DNA of 64,000 nucleotides from Paraphoma chrysanthemicola (GCA_020744225.1 JAGMWG010000002.1:1240001-1304000); one strand, 5' to 3'; shown: positions 47,301 to 58,627, counted from the first letter of the stretch. Notes: generated by a model from the letters alone, not told the origin. Translations and numbers: made by a program.

Positions 47301-48383
47301 TGACTGCAGCGCTTGCCGGCGCGGCGCTTGATGGCGAGGCATTGTTAGGGCTAGCAATACTAGGGACACTCGATTCAGGCCTGTTGGTCCTGCCGAGAGC
47401 TGTCAAACCATCGACAGTGTCAGGCAGAGTGTTACTGGATCGTTGGCGCAGCATGGGTGGCGCTTCTGGGCCGGTCGTCATCGGTGGCTCGGCGGTTGAG
47501 TCCCAAGGATCCGCCCACCAGTTCTCCAGGCCGCTCTTGCCTTCAGCAAACGAACCCAGGCTTTTCACCATGATCTTGCCTCGCCGCTGATCTTCGGTCG
47601 CGCGTACCATTTCCAAGTGGCGCATGACGGTGCTTGCCATGTCCTTGAGGAAGATCAACTCTTGCGGCTTCAGCCCATCCCGCGGCTTGTCGTCCAGTAC
47701 GCAGTATGTCCCAATGCTGTGGCCGGTCGGGCTGCGGATGGGAACGCCGGCGTAGAAGCGCGAGTAGGGCGGGCCGGCTACGAAAGGATAGTCCTTGAAG
47801 CGGGCGTCTTTGGTCAGGTCATTCACGACTAGCGATGGGTGGGTACTAAAGTCATTCAGCAGGCTCGTCGTGTCCCAGCGCAGATTGACCGTGTAGTAGC
47901 ACAGGCTCATCTCCTTGGGGAAGATGATATTGCCCCAGCACAGGTCGTCCTCGCTCTGCTCCGCTTCGCCGCTGTGTATGCATAGCGTGCGGGTGGCTTC
48001 GGCGAGGATGTAGCAGTTCTTGCGGTCGAAGAAGGAGATCAGACAGCGGCGTGCATTGAGGCGAAGGGCGCCCAGCTGTGCAAAGGCGCTCAATGCCTTG
48101 TCCTCTGGCGGGTTCGGGACGCCATCTTCTACGGTTGACGCAGGCGAGGCGGGCAGTGTGACTTCGCGGACGGGCGAGGGCGATGCCCGGCGGTCCAGCG
48201 GTCCCCCCGACTTAGGACGCTGAGGGTAGTACCTGCAAATATGAGCTGGGGCCGTCACATGATGCAGTGCTGCGAGTGGACGTACAGGTAGAAGTTGCGC
48301 TCTTTGGCCAGGTCGACGTGCTCCATCTTCTTGCGCGCCCTGCCATGCGACCGTGGGGCTGCAGGCTCGAGTCGGTCAGCCAT
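44346..48383 (-). CDS. GAF-domain hybrid histidine kinase
   Basis: This is a 1309-aa two-component sensor kinase from exons 48286-48383, 44848-48232 and 44346-44792. After splicing the N-terminus reads KERNFYLYYPQRP. A GAF domain covers roughly residues 90-240 (FFDRKNCYILAEATRTL; AGVPIRSPTGHSIGTYCVLD). The phospho-accepting His is about residue 595 in SISHELRSPLHGILGMTD. The ATPase domain has its N box in FGNSLKYTPAGYIKVKL and G boxes in DSGIGMSEE and GTGLGLSIVKQIVESLGG. A region of about 110 residues (around 890-1010) looks like a degraded receiver. The C-terminal receiver has the acidic pair in LAVDDNPIN, phospho-Asp about residue 1155 in ILMDINMP, Thr in IALTG and Lys in LIKPV. No membrane segment is present, so it senses cytosolic signals. 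It is divergent from the NAD+ synthetase gene, with 882 bp between starts. Confidence 0.92.
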
Positions 48384-49265
48384 GGCGATATGTACTGCGT
48401 TGCCAGTCGGTAGCGGCAGTAGTGCAGACCATGCCTTGTGCCTGGGCCGCGGAGTGTCGACGTCGGCGAGGGCAGAGTGTTAGTAAGGTCTGCCGCAGTC
48501 TGGGTCGTCGAGGGCAATCGCCTTCGCGCGGCACTAGAGTGGACGGGGGGCGGAGCCTCGATGCCTCCACCTCAGTGGACAGTAGCACGTCGGCCAAACC
48601 CTCCGTCTAGCGTCGGTAGGCCGGCTTGGATATTCGGAGACGCGGCGATCCCAAAAAACCATTTCAGGGTCTGCGTTCTAGGTCTCGGAGCAGCGAAACA
48701 TCATCAATGCGCACGCATCGGGCGCAATATAGGTGCACTGCATCCAAGGAAGGCTAAGAGAACACGTTCAGGTAGAACAGCGGCGGCAGAGCGACACCGC
48801 CAGGTCTGCGCAAGAGGCTCAGCTGCCTGCATGCAGATCGTTACCAATCCAGCCATCATTGTAGGCACGGCTGCGGTGGTGTTCGGTGGGCGCGTCGGAG
48901 GGGCAGGTTGAACCGAGCTTCTGCCCCTCACGTGCCCCGCGCTATCACCGATATCTTCCCGACTATATGCACACAAACCTTGCACCGATCTGAATCTTGG
49001 CTCAAGTGACTCTGCACATCTCCTCTACTCTTCTTTTCGTCCACATAGAGTTTGGTACCAATCTGCCTAAGCCTATGTGGTTGACTCCGACTTCAGCAAG
49101 TTTGACTCAGTCGCGTACCATCTGCAGTGCAACCATCGACTTTGGTTGGATTCCCCGTTACAGCGACTCGCTCGAGCATATCTAGCATACAACACCCTCA
49201 GAAAACCAAGTCGTGTGAATAGAAGGCCATTTCCATCTCCCGAATTCCACAATAAAGGACTCGAC
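48384..49265. promoter_or_regulatory. Divergent promoter region, histidine kinase/NAD+ synthetase
   Basis: These 882 bp lie between the two divergent starts. Open frames on both strands (up to about 157 codons) show no domain and are probably GC-driven. No defined binding site was recognised. Confidence 0.4.
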
Positions 49266-51541
49266 ATGCGGTTGCTTACCCTCGCCACGTGCTCCCTGAA
49301 CCAATGGGCGTTGGACTGGGAGCCCAATTGTGAACGCATCAAGCAAAGCATACGGATCGCCAAGGAGCGTGGAGCATCTCTACGCACCGGACCCGAGCTG
49401 GAAATTACTGGCTATGGATGCTTAGACCACTTCCTCGAGGTGGATGTCATCCGACATTCCTGGGAGATGCTATCCAAGATTCTCCTTGATGAGACATGTC
49501 ACGGTATCTTGCTCGACATCGGTATGCCAGTCATGCACAATGGCAACCGTTACAATGCGCGCATCATCTCTCTCGACGGCAAGATACTGCTGATACGGCC
49601 GAAGATCTATCTTGCGAACACAGGTAAATTCCTTATGACGTTCAAGCAGCCGCAATATTGACAATTTCCAGGCAACTACCGCGAGATGCGCTACTTCATC
49701 CCATGGAACCGGCCCCAGCATGTCGAGGAGTACGAGTTGCGCGAACTGCCCGAAGCATGCTTGAAACTACAAGGCTCGACCACTGTGCCTATTGGAGACG
49801 GTCTCATCACCGCCAATGACTGCACTATCGGAGCTGAGACTTGCGAAGAACTCTTCACGCCACTGAGTCCACACAACGCCCTTTCTCTGGCAGGGTGCGA
49901 GATTATAACGAACAGCTCGGGCTCCCATCACGAACTTCGAAAATTGGACACACGCATCTCTCTGATTCAAGAAGCGACGCGAAAGTGTGGCGGAATCTAT
50001 CTCTACGCGAACCAAAAAGGCTGCGACGGTGACCGACTCTACTACGACGGTTGTAGTATGATTATCGTCAATGGTGAGATCAAGAGCCAAGGTGCACAGT
50101 TCAGTCTCGACGACGTGGAGGTCGTTGTGGCTACCGTGGATCTCGAAGAGGTCTGGAGTTATCGCAGCAGCCCGTCTCGTGGTATACAGTCCGTCGCACA
50201 AGGCCCATTCCAAAAGTTCCGCGTCAACTTCAATCTGTCCGACCCCAATAGCGACTTTGATCCCAGCATCAAGCCCACTCGGTCCCAGCCGTTGAAGAAG
50301 CATTGCCCCGAAGAGGAGATTGCTCTTGGTCCTGCATGCTGGCTGTGGGACTATCTGCGTAGATCTGGGGCAGCAGGCTACTTCATACCTCTGTCTGGGG
50401 GCCTAGACTCCTGCTCTACGGCAACTCTAGTCTTTTCGATGTGCAGAGAAGTGTGCAAAGCTCTTGAGCAAGGCAACGAACAGGTCAAAGTGGATGTACA
50501 AAGAATCGCAGGACTTGTACCAAAGTCACCCGAAGAGTTGATGGGTAAGGTGCTGTCCACTGCATATCTTGGCATGGCTTCTCAATCGAGCCGTGAGACA
50601 AGAGAGCGAGCACGAGACTTCGCAGAGAGGACCGGTGCCCATCACACAAACCTGGACATTGACCCCATCTTCCTAGCTTTCAAGGAGGTATTCGCGAAAG
50701 CAACTGACTTTGATCCGTCTTTCGATGGTCAGAAGAGCGAAGACCTTGCATTGCAGAATCTACAAGCCAGGAGCCGTATGGTGCTCAGCTACATGCTTGC
50801 TCAACTACTACCAACAGTCCGATCACGACCAGGAGGTGGCGGTCTGCTAGTCCTTGGGTCAGGAAATGGTACGTTCAAAACCACCCTACCTCCGAACTTC
50901 ATCAATCCAACAGCTCAATCCATACCACCAAGAAGCCCTACTAACTAGCCCCTCTAGTCGACGAATGTCTCCGCGGCTACCTCACCAAATACGACTGTTC
51001 CTCCGCCGACATCAACCCCATTGGCTCCATCTCCAAAGTCGACCTCAAACGCTTCCTCCACTGGGCCTCGACCGCCTTCTCCCTCCCGATTCTGCAATCC
51101 TTCATCTCCGCCACGCCCACCGCCGAACTCCGCCCCATCTCGGAAACCTACGTCCAATCCGACGAAGAAGACATGGGCATGACCTACGCCGAGCTCTCCG
51201 TCTTCGGCAAGATGCGCAAAGAACACAAACTTGGCCCGTACGGAACCTGGGCACGCTTATGCCACGATTGGGAAGACCAGTACACTCCGCGTGAAGTGGC
51301 CGACAAGGTCAAACGGTTTTTCCACTTTTACTCAATCAATAGACATAAAATGACGACTCTGACGCCCGCGTATCACGCTGAGGCGTATAGTCCCGACGAC
51401 AATCGGTTTGATCTAAGGCCGTTTTTGTATCCGAGCTTGTGGAAGAATTGGAGCTTTAAGAAGATTGATGAGGCGGTGGAGAGACTTGAGGCTAAGACGA
51501 GGGAAAGAGAGGAAGCGAGAGGAGGGGGGGTGAAGGTTTGA
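49266..51541 (+). CDS. qns1: Glutamine-dependent NAD+ synthetase
   Basis: This enzyme performs the last step of NAD+ synthesis, amidating nicotinic acid adenine dinucleotide with ATP and glutamine. It is 712 aa from exons 49266-49623, 49672-50868 and 50958-51541, almost the length of yeast Qns1. The N-terminal nitrilase-type glutaminase domain starts MRLLTLATCSLNQWALDWE and has the triad Glu44 (TGPELEITGYG), Lys113 (LIRPKIYLANTGNYRE) and Cys177 (TIGAETCEELF). The C-terminal synthetase domain has the ATP P-loop in IPLSGGLDSCSTA and NLQARSRMVLSYMLAQ. The region VDECLRGYLTKYDCSSADINPIGS, restored by intron 2, binds substrate, and GPYGTWARLCHDW is near the C-terminus. All key residues are present. 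It is essential in most fungi. Confidence 0.96.
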
Positions 51542-51977
51542 GGAAGGTTGGTGAGGGGAAGATGTACTGAAAGAGATATCGATCTCGCGCGAAGATGTAG
51601 ACGTGGATAGAAATGTATCTGCGCAGATTCATAAAGCAGATTTGTTGTTCTTGCGAGAGCCAAATTTAGTAGCATTGGCGTGTGAAGTACTTACCTTTCA
51701 TGCATCCTTGGGTAGCCTTGTAGAAATGCGTGACGATGTCTGCACGCGTGAGCAGCGTACCATGTGTTACAGCATATTGAAGACGTAATGTACTAACAAC
51801 GCTTCGCGAGAGATGTGAAAATGCCATGAATACTTAGAATTCAAATTGGGGGTATCTCTGAACCGTGCAGAATCCAGTCCAGCACTACATATGTACTTGC
51901 GTTCGCAAACACATATACATGAGAAAAAAAAGATAAAAGAATATATCTCATCCACCGACACAAATCCCATCCCCACT
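51542..51977. other. Intergenic between convergent genes, 436 bp
   Basis: This is a short 3'-3' spacer, AT-rich towards the right end, with a poly-A run near 51924. No gene was seen. Confidence 0.4.
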
Positions 51978-53213
51978 TCACCTCAACACAACCTCCTTCC
52001 TCACCGGTCCTTCCGCCATCCACGCATCCTCATGTATCCTTGCAATCGCCACCCGTTCCGCAACTTCACCAACCCACCTGACCAGCATAACATTCAGCAT
52101 CTTCCACGGGCCCTCGTCAAACACCTGATCGTCAAAATCAACAACCTGCTGATCCCAGACGAACCGCTCGCCATCCCAGATCGGTGTCTCGGGCGGATGC
52201 ACGAGCGGATTCGCCGGACGACGTGTATGTGTCGCCGGTTCGCGGCGCAAGTTGCGTGAAAGTAATACGAATTCATAGGTTGCAGGGGAGTGGAATGGCG
52301 CGGCGATAGCAGTGTGAAAGTCCATGACTACGCCGCAGTGTTGGTCTTTGTTGTTGATGAGTTGGCTGCAAGGGATTTCGTTGTCCTGGTAATGTAATTG
52401 CTCTGTCGTGAATCCATCCGCAGAAATAGTCGCGGCAGTGAAGCGCAGCGTGTGCGATTCCTCATCCGGAAAAGTTCCTCTTGGGGCGTGGAAATAAGGT
52501 GGGTATTTCATCCGTAGAGAGCCATTTTTCTCGCGGCGGATGGTGTACTGTGCGTCGTTGGGGCCAATGTGATATTGCAACACTTCGGAGCGGAAGATTT
52601 CGCCTTCGGATTTGGGTGCTGAGTAAATGTCTGGACACGTGGACGGGTCGAATGGGAAGTTGACGGAGCCGTTGTAAGCTGTCCAGCTCCATGATGGCTC
52701 GTCAGAACCTCGTGCCGAAAGGTCGCCGCTCGGACACCAGAGCAGAGCAAAGTCGAAAGCCGCCTCCGGCAGGCCGTGGACGAGCTGACCGCCGCAGTTC
52801 TTAGTCAGAGTTTTGGTGGCTTTGGCAAAGTCTTGTGAGTCGTATGACGAAGCTTGTGAGGCTTGGACGGCAAGCTGATTATATCGTCGGAAGCCTTGAA
52901 ACCAGTCGTGAATGTTGTTGGAATCTGCTTCTTGTGCTTGCGCGCCTAGTGAGCTGGCGCTCGACGATGAGCGCAGGCGATTTACGACGCCCCGGAAAGA
53001 AGCACGTTTCCCGGATTTGCTTGAGCTGCGCGATGCATTGCTACTTCTCCGGCTTGAGGTTGTTGGTAGGGACAGCAGTCCGCTCGAGGTCGATGGTCGG
53101 GAATTTGCATCTTCGGTAGGCTTCTTTCTCCAGGAAATGGACCGACTAATCCAGGAAGGCGAAAGTCGATCTTTCGACGGTGTTGCATCGGTAGACATCA
53201 CAAGCAGTGACAT
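51978..53213 (-). CDS. HET-associated C-terminal-like protein without a HET domain
   Basis: This is a single-exon 411-aa protein. The first 100 residues are Ser/Arg-rich and disordered. The rest resembles the region that follows the HET domain in fungal incompatibility proteins: FDFALLWCPSGDLSARGS followed by DEPSWSWTAYNGSVNFPFD, where the PSWSW block is the most telling piece. No N-terminal HET block (the usual YxALSYxWG-type motif) is present in this frame or in the upstream 1 kb. The C-terminal third contains YEFVLLSRNLRREP and WKMLNVMLVRWVGEVAERV, also typical of that region. Function is unknown; it may be a relic or a partner of full HET proteins elsewhere. It is divergent from the RING gene. 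Confidence 0.7.
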   Translation of the reverse strand: MSLLVMSTDATPSKDRLSPSWISRSISWRKKPTEDANSRPSTSSGLLSLPTTSSRRSSNASRSSSKSGKRASFRGVVNRLRSSSSASSLGAQAQEADSNNIHDWFQGFRRYNQLAVQASQASSYDSQDFAKATKTLTKNCGGQLVHGLPEAAFDFALLWCPSGDLSARGSDEPSWSWTAYNGSVNFPFDPSTCPDIYSAPKSEGEIFRSEVLQYHIGPNDAQYTIRREKNGSLRMKYPPYFHAPRGTFPDEESHTLRFTAATISADGFTTEQLHYQDNEIPCSQLINNKDQHCGVVMDFHTAIAAPFHSPATYEFVLLSRNLRREPATHTRRPANPLVHPPETPIWDGERFVWDQQVVDFDDQVFDEGPWKMLNVMLVRWVGEVAERVAIARIHEDAWMAEGPVRKEVVLR

Positions 53214-54207
53214 GAGGACGATTCGGAAAGCTGCGGGAGCTTGGAGATTTTATAGAATCTCTGACGCAGCGGTGCAACTTAGCGGTGAGTGAAGACACAA
53301 TGTGACAGTGCAAGAAAATGTTAGGGAATGTGCGGAACCTCGCAGAGGCTGCCTTGCCTTTTTGTCTGCATTCTCACAGTGTTGCTAGAGACTGCGCCCC
53401 CCAGTAATTTGTCTGCACATGTCAGGAGGTGCGGAGGCGATCGGCCAGTGGGGAAGTGTTGCGAGGTCGAAGCTGGAAGAATCGTGGCTGTGCACAAGGA
53501 CCTCGATCATCGGTGCAGCTGCGCGCGTTTTGCAGTGGAATAGTTCTCTGTTTCACTTGTATACATCCTACAAGCTTATTCGAGGACTCTTCGAGTTTGT
53601 ACTGCTGAGAGATATAACCGTGGCCATCGCTAAATGGAAAACTGCTTCGTTGTGCCAGATGAGGAGAGCAGAGATCGCGTGCTCGCTGAATGACCAGTTG
53701 AGGGTCTGGCTGGTCCAGGGGTTGGCACATGGAGGGGACGTGTTCCGAGGTGGGTATGCCCTTGCAAGCGTTGAGTCTAGGTGTCGTAGACGTGTCAAGC
53801 TTTACGGGCAAGCTCGTCGAAGCTTATTGCACCTTGACCTGTCCGGTGGGATACTCCTGAAACGTCTCGCATGCGTGTACTGTAGTGCTTCAGCGCAAAC
53901 TTTCGGATGCACTAAAGTCTGTTTGACCACTACACTCGCGACGGGCAAAGAGCTCTGCTAGCACTCAGAAACGCTCGCATTGCGTGTATGTCATTTTCGG
54001 GCATGGCGGACGAGTGGTCCGATCGGAGGTGTTGACGAGCACCAGCCACAGTGGCGGAGGGCGAAAGCGTCAGCCACAGTTGCCCCGCGGCCACTCACTC
54101 GCGTCGCGTACCTAGGCTCCGACTATGACGAGGCCCTCTACGTAGCTTGATAAACATTTCGGGGCCGAGTGCACAAACTGCTATTGCAATTCACACCAAT
54201 CGCCATC
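53214..54207. promoter_or_regulatory. Divergent promoter region, HET-like/RING genes
   Basis: This region of 994 bp includes a 180-codon open frame on the + strand (53419-53961) with an ATG but no recognised domain and no splice support; it is not called as a gene. The right 200 bases are GC-rich and probably the RING-gene promoter. Confidence 0.35.
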
Positions 54208-54924
54208 ATGTCTGGCTACGACGGTACGTCTCCGCAGTACGTCATCTATTGGGAAGCAGCAACTGACGCGACACAGTTGAACACAACATTTCCGAGAAGG
54301 ACGAAGCGTCGCAGCACGCACCCCGCCGTCCCGATCTCTCCACCTTCTTCTCGCAGCTCGAGCTGGTCGACACATCAGACCCAGATGCACACACAAACGC
54401 TCATGCTGTGCCGCAGCCGGAGAACATGTCGGCCGCATTCCGGCTGCTGGCCAACGCCTTCGAGATGATGCGCGGACGACCAGCGGACGAGGCGGGCAGC
54501 GGCGAGAATGATTTGCTGGCCAACATGATCGAGGTGTTGAGGCAGAATGCAGATGACCCGCCAACAGAACTCAAGGGCGTGCCAGATAGCTTCTTGGACG
54601 AGCTAGAGAGGGTGCCCAAAAAAGAGCTCGAGCCCGCAGATACATGTCCAATTTGTGTAAATCCATTCCTCGAAGGTGAGTCGGAGTCTAAGCGAGGGGT
54701 GCCTGAGAACCTTGGCTGATCCGGATCACGGAACAGACGAGTATCCGCTCGTAGTGCAACTACCTTGCCACAAGGACCATCGCTTCGACCTGGACTGCAT
54801 ACGTCCGTGGCTCAAACTCAACTCCACGTGCCCACTTGATCGCAAAGAGCTGTTGAAGAAGAAGCAACCACCGCCACCGCCCGAGGACGATGACGATGGA
54901 GAGTATGATGATATGTATGCCTAG
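54208..54924 (+). CDS. RING-finger-like protein with non-canonical zinc ligands
   Basis: This is a 200-aa protein from exons 54208-54223, 54277-54675 and 54737-54924. The first exon is only 16 nt and encodes MSGYD. The middle region has LLANAFEMMRGRPADE and FLDELERVPKKELEPADTCP. The RING-like domain spans about residues 130-180: CPICVNPFLEDEYPLVVQLP, then CHKDHRFDLDCIRPW, then LKLNSTCPLDR. It aligns with RING-H2 E3 ligases, including the IRPWL contact for E2 enzymes, but the fifth and eighth ligand positions read Asp instead of His/Cys. The C-terminus is Lys/Pro-rich followed by an acidic end. It is probably an E3 ubiquitin ligase or a RING-fold adaptor; no substrate is evident. Confidence 0.82.
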
Positions 54925-55128
54925 AGCTTTGGACGTAGGGCTGCATTGCGAGTGCGTCTCGGAGATTTAAGTAAGCCCCGCAAACAGCCATCGCATACCC
55001 AACCTTCATGGCGTATGCATGAGAACCTCGCGGAGAGACTTTCTGGAAGACCATTCAAATTGCGCCAGCAGACGAATCCTCGCAACAATCGCTGCAGGCT
55101 TGACGGTGTCTTCAAATAATATTACTGA

Positions 55129-55972
55129 TCATACCGAGCCTGACACCCCACCGTGCATCCTTCTTAGCTCTTGGCCCCTTCGCAGCAGTGCTGCGGGCTT
55201 TAAGAGATCCTCGCTTTCATGCAGCACGGCATCAATAAGGGCGAGCGCGAGCTCATCTGATCTGATGAAGGACCCTAATACGCCCGTAAGCATCATGGAC
55301 GTCTCCCCAATATATGTGCCTCGCTTGACGACCATCCCGGGACGTGCTACAATTGTCTCCCACAAACCATTGGTCGCTGGGTCTTTTGCAAACTCGATCA
55401 TCTGGGTCTCACCTTGGCCCTGCATAGTCGTGTCAGTGTCGAGGTACGCTTGTGGTCTTGGCCCTCTTGTGCGCATTGCGAGGGACAGCACGCGGTCACC
55501 GGGACAATTACATACCTTGGTCTTCCTTACACCACTTAAATACCACAACGGTTTCATTTGATCGCGTTCTACTATTGCACCTGTCAGATGCAGATATCTG
55601 AAGCGCTTGGTTTGACGAGACAGCGTGGACGAAAAAGCTCTCGCAAATGCAAGTGGATAGTCCAGTTCGAGCACTGAATCCCCAGCGGTCGTTGTCATGC
55701 ACCTTTCACAATCAGCGATTGGTCAGGACAGCGAGCGCTTATATCAACCAGATGCATCCGTCTGCCCCGGAAAGCTTGGCGATTACTTCTTCTGAATACT
55801 GTGTGAAGTCATCCATGACCACTATCTCCAGGCGTTGGTGGTGCGCGAGATCGGGTAGTGCCCTGCGCGAAAGCGCGACAACAGACGAGACCGACGGGCT
55901 TAGGAGGGCCTGTTCAAGGACTTGCGCACCGATCCGGCCGCTAACTCCCGATACAATAAGTTTGAAAGCCAT
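55129..55972 (-). CDS. NAD(P)-binding Rossmann-fold protein (atypical short-chain reductase/HTATIP2-like)
   Basis: This is a 233-aa protein from exons 55749-55972, 55516-55702 and 55129-55419. The N-terminal nucleotide-binding motif is IVSGVSGRIGAQVLEQALL, with GxxGxxG spacing. VVALSRRALPDLAH follows the second strand. GCIWCMTTT, formed across intron 1, corresponds to the strand before the cofactor pocket. FRYLHLTGAIVERDQ and WYLSGVRKTKGQGETQMIEF, the latter across intron 2, match the atypical SDR pattern with Tyr/Lys-type residues. WETIVARPGMVVKRG is typical of the C-terminal half. Donor 1 is GTTGAT, weaker than usual. Intron 2 (96 nt) is an exact multiple of three and has no in-frame stop. 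It is divergent from a transcription factor gene, 567 bp away. The substrate is unknown. Confidence 0.8.
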
Positions 55973-56539
55973 CAAGATGATGGAGCAGTTGCGCTGACCA
56001 AAGTGCGCTTTACACAGCATCTTATTTAAGCGCGTCGTGCGAAGCGGAGATAGCGTATGCGGGCGTCCATGGCCCTGACAGCTTACTGACCGGTCCGGGG
56101 CTGCGGTTGCTCCATGCCGACTCGATGTTCACTGAACAACACGCCGACGAGATGTATTGAAAAAACAGAGATCGCACGATCGCGGGGAATGCATCGCTTT
56201 TCGAGAAGCCATGCTGCGAGATTGAGCTCTTGTAAAAACCGCAATTACGTACGCTAGAGCAGCGCTTGGATCTACACAAGGCCGTTGACAAATGCCGAGC
56301 TAGCGGTAACGCGAGCTCGAACAAGAAGTAATCCGTCGGTCGGGGTTATCCCGCCATAAGTGCGGACGAATCGCCGGCCGAAATCCACCGAGCTGACCCC
56401 ATACCAGCAAGTCGCCTCACAACACCTTCACCCCACTATGAAAGCAACATGCCTCCTGCTGTACGCAATGCGCCGATCGCCAACAAGCGTTCGTAGTCGT
56501 CACAAACGAATTAACCAGTCATCAGCCACTTTTTGAGCG
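55973..56539. promoter_or_regulatory. Divergent promoter region, NAD(P)-binding protein/transcription factor
   Basis: These 567 bp separate the starts of the reductase-like gene and the transcription factor gene. Co-regulation or regulation of one by the other is plausible for such a pair, but no palindromic CGG-type site was clearly identified. Confidence 0.4.
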
Positions 56540-58627
56540 ATGTTGGACACAATGAGCAGCCCAAGCCCTAATACGGCTAAGAAGCGACCTTGCAAAGGCT
56601 TGCGCCGGGCCTGTTGGGAATGTAAGCGTGATTATATGAAAACATGGGAAGGAATGATTAACTGACAGCTCAATCAAGGCAAGAAACCTAGGTTACAGGA
56701 AACATCGAGCGTGGCAGAGGTCAGCTCTGTCAAAAGCATCGGACCTGACCGGCTAGACCAAACCAACACATGCTCACTACACATTGGCGAAAGACTATGT
56801 AAACTCGAGCAGCTCTTTGAAAGATTTGTCTGCCGCAAAAGTTCCATGGCTGGCCTCTCTACCGACATGCCAAGAAGTCCTACACTGGTCGGATCAAGTG
56901 ACAAGGAATCAACCTTCGGACTTCCCAAAATAGCCAGTGATGCCCAAAGTATCTCTGAGATTGGTGACGGCATTGTAAGTCAAGCAAGAATATCCGCCTT
57001 CGAGTACTTACCATCTCAGCTTGGCGCGCAAACATGGACATCTGCCCCCACAATACGCACCTTGGCTAGCAAGCAGCAGGGCGGAGAGCTCTCCAACTGC
57101 GATGCTGTACAACGCTCGCTAGTTGCTCTATTACCTTCACAGCACGACGCTGACATTATTTTCGAATCGTCCAACGGATGGATGATCTTGGATGGTGTAT
57201 ACAAGGCGTCTCGAGAAATCTACGTCAATCGGGATCCACAGTCCTACGCTTTGGACATGGCTGCCATAGGACGGGAACGATCGATCATTGTTGCTCGGAC
57301 GCTTCTTCACATGGCTATCTGCATCCACTCGTTACCACCGGAATTTGATCAATCTCGCCTAACCAATATTTGGTCACTGGACGCGACGATGCAGAACTAT
57401 GTCACGACGGTGACGACACTGATAACATCATCAGACGAATTGATGTTGACCCTGCATGGACTTGAGACGCTTTTGCTCCTTGCGCTTTTCCACATGAACT
57501 CTGCGAATCTGCGTCACTCGTGGGTCATTGTCCGCCGAGGCCTGTCGCTCGCTCATCTCATGGGTTTCCATCGCATGATCACCCAAGCGGACCTGGACCC
57601 ACCGATCCCTGCAGTGTCGAGTGCGAAAATGATATGGCGCTGCTTCGTTGACATAGATCGATATCTTGGACTTCATTTGCGATTGCCCTTTGCTGCCGAC
57701 AACTATCCAGTTTCACCAGATGTCGATTCACATCACGCTCACAGGTCGAGAATTAACGGGATGGCGAAGCAGATTGCCGACCTTGAGCGCGACATCTCTC
57801 CGCAAGCGTACGCCTCGGCCCTTGCACTCGACGAGCAGTTGGAGTCGATGATGAGGGAGATGCCGAAAGAGTTCTGGGAAGTACCAAACATACCGTCGAC
57901 GGCTAGATCACCCGAGTCGTCTGCTGCATTGGAGAGACTCATGGTACAGATGTTCCACTTTGAGATGAAGGTCTTCATCCACCTGCCATACCTGTTACGC
58001 GCTCCAAAGGATAGCCGATACGACTACTCCAAGGTCACCGCGTTACAGGCCAGTCGTAACATACTCATGCGATGGTTCGCCCTACGGAATGCCAGCATCA
58101 CGCAGGCGTGTTGTCGGTTTGCTGAGATTGGCGTCTTCATTGCAGCCGTCACACTCACACTGGATATCGTCATTGAGCTGGGCACCAAAGAGAAGAGCGA
58201 GGTTCAGAGAAGCAAGGGCACCGACTTTGCCATGATCTGTCGCTTGATTGGGGAGATGGAAAAGCTCGCCAAGGCAAGCCCACGAGAGAAGATCGCAGCG
58301 CGGAGTGCCGTGGTGCTGAAGAAGATCTTGTGCTCCCTGGACCCGGCCCGACAACCTGCGGCCAAAGCCCGTTTCACGATTCCGTTCTTCGGCACCATCG
58401 AGCTAGAGTTTAAGAAGTTGCCCATCAGACCGAACTTCGACATTGAATCCGAGACGGCTAAGAAGATGGCCGCAACGGCAACAGGACATCACCTGCCAGT
58501 CTTTTCTTTTGTTAGCAACGCGCTGTGGCCGCCGATGGACGAGGGCTACGACAGCGACCTTGACTGGGACATTGTACTCTTCGACGGCCTTGAGGACAAG
58601 GATACGGAGGGCAACTGGGTATTTTGA
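56540..58627 (+). CDS. Fungal transcription factor with incomplete Zn2Cys6 cluster
   Basis: This is a 676-aa protein from exons 56540-56621 and 56679-58627. The first exon encodes KRPCKGLRRACWEC, the start of a Zn2Cys6 cluster with Cys25 and Cys28. The only acceptor that restores the frame joins it to KKPRLQETSS, so the remaining four cysteines of the cluster are absent. The linker segment RLCKLEQLFERFV resembles the dimerisation coiled coil that follows the zinc cluster. Residues from about 150 to 600 look like the fungal transcription factor regulatory domain: LLPSQHDADIIFESSNGWMI, ARTLLHMAICIHSLPPEF, LLLLALFHMNSANLRHSWV and GLSLAHLMGFHRM. The C-terminus is acidic (YDSDLDWDIVLFDGLEDKD), possibly activating. 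It may act without binding DNA itself, or the first exon may be mis-modelled. Confidence 0.8.

Noticed and set aside
53419..53961. 180-codon + strand frame in the HET-like/RING intergenic region
   Set aside because: It has an ATG but no domain, an irregular composition with scattered Cys and Arg, and no supporting splice sites. It may be chance; transcript data would decide.
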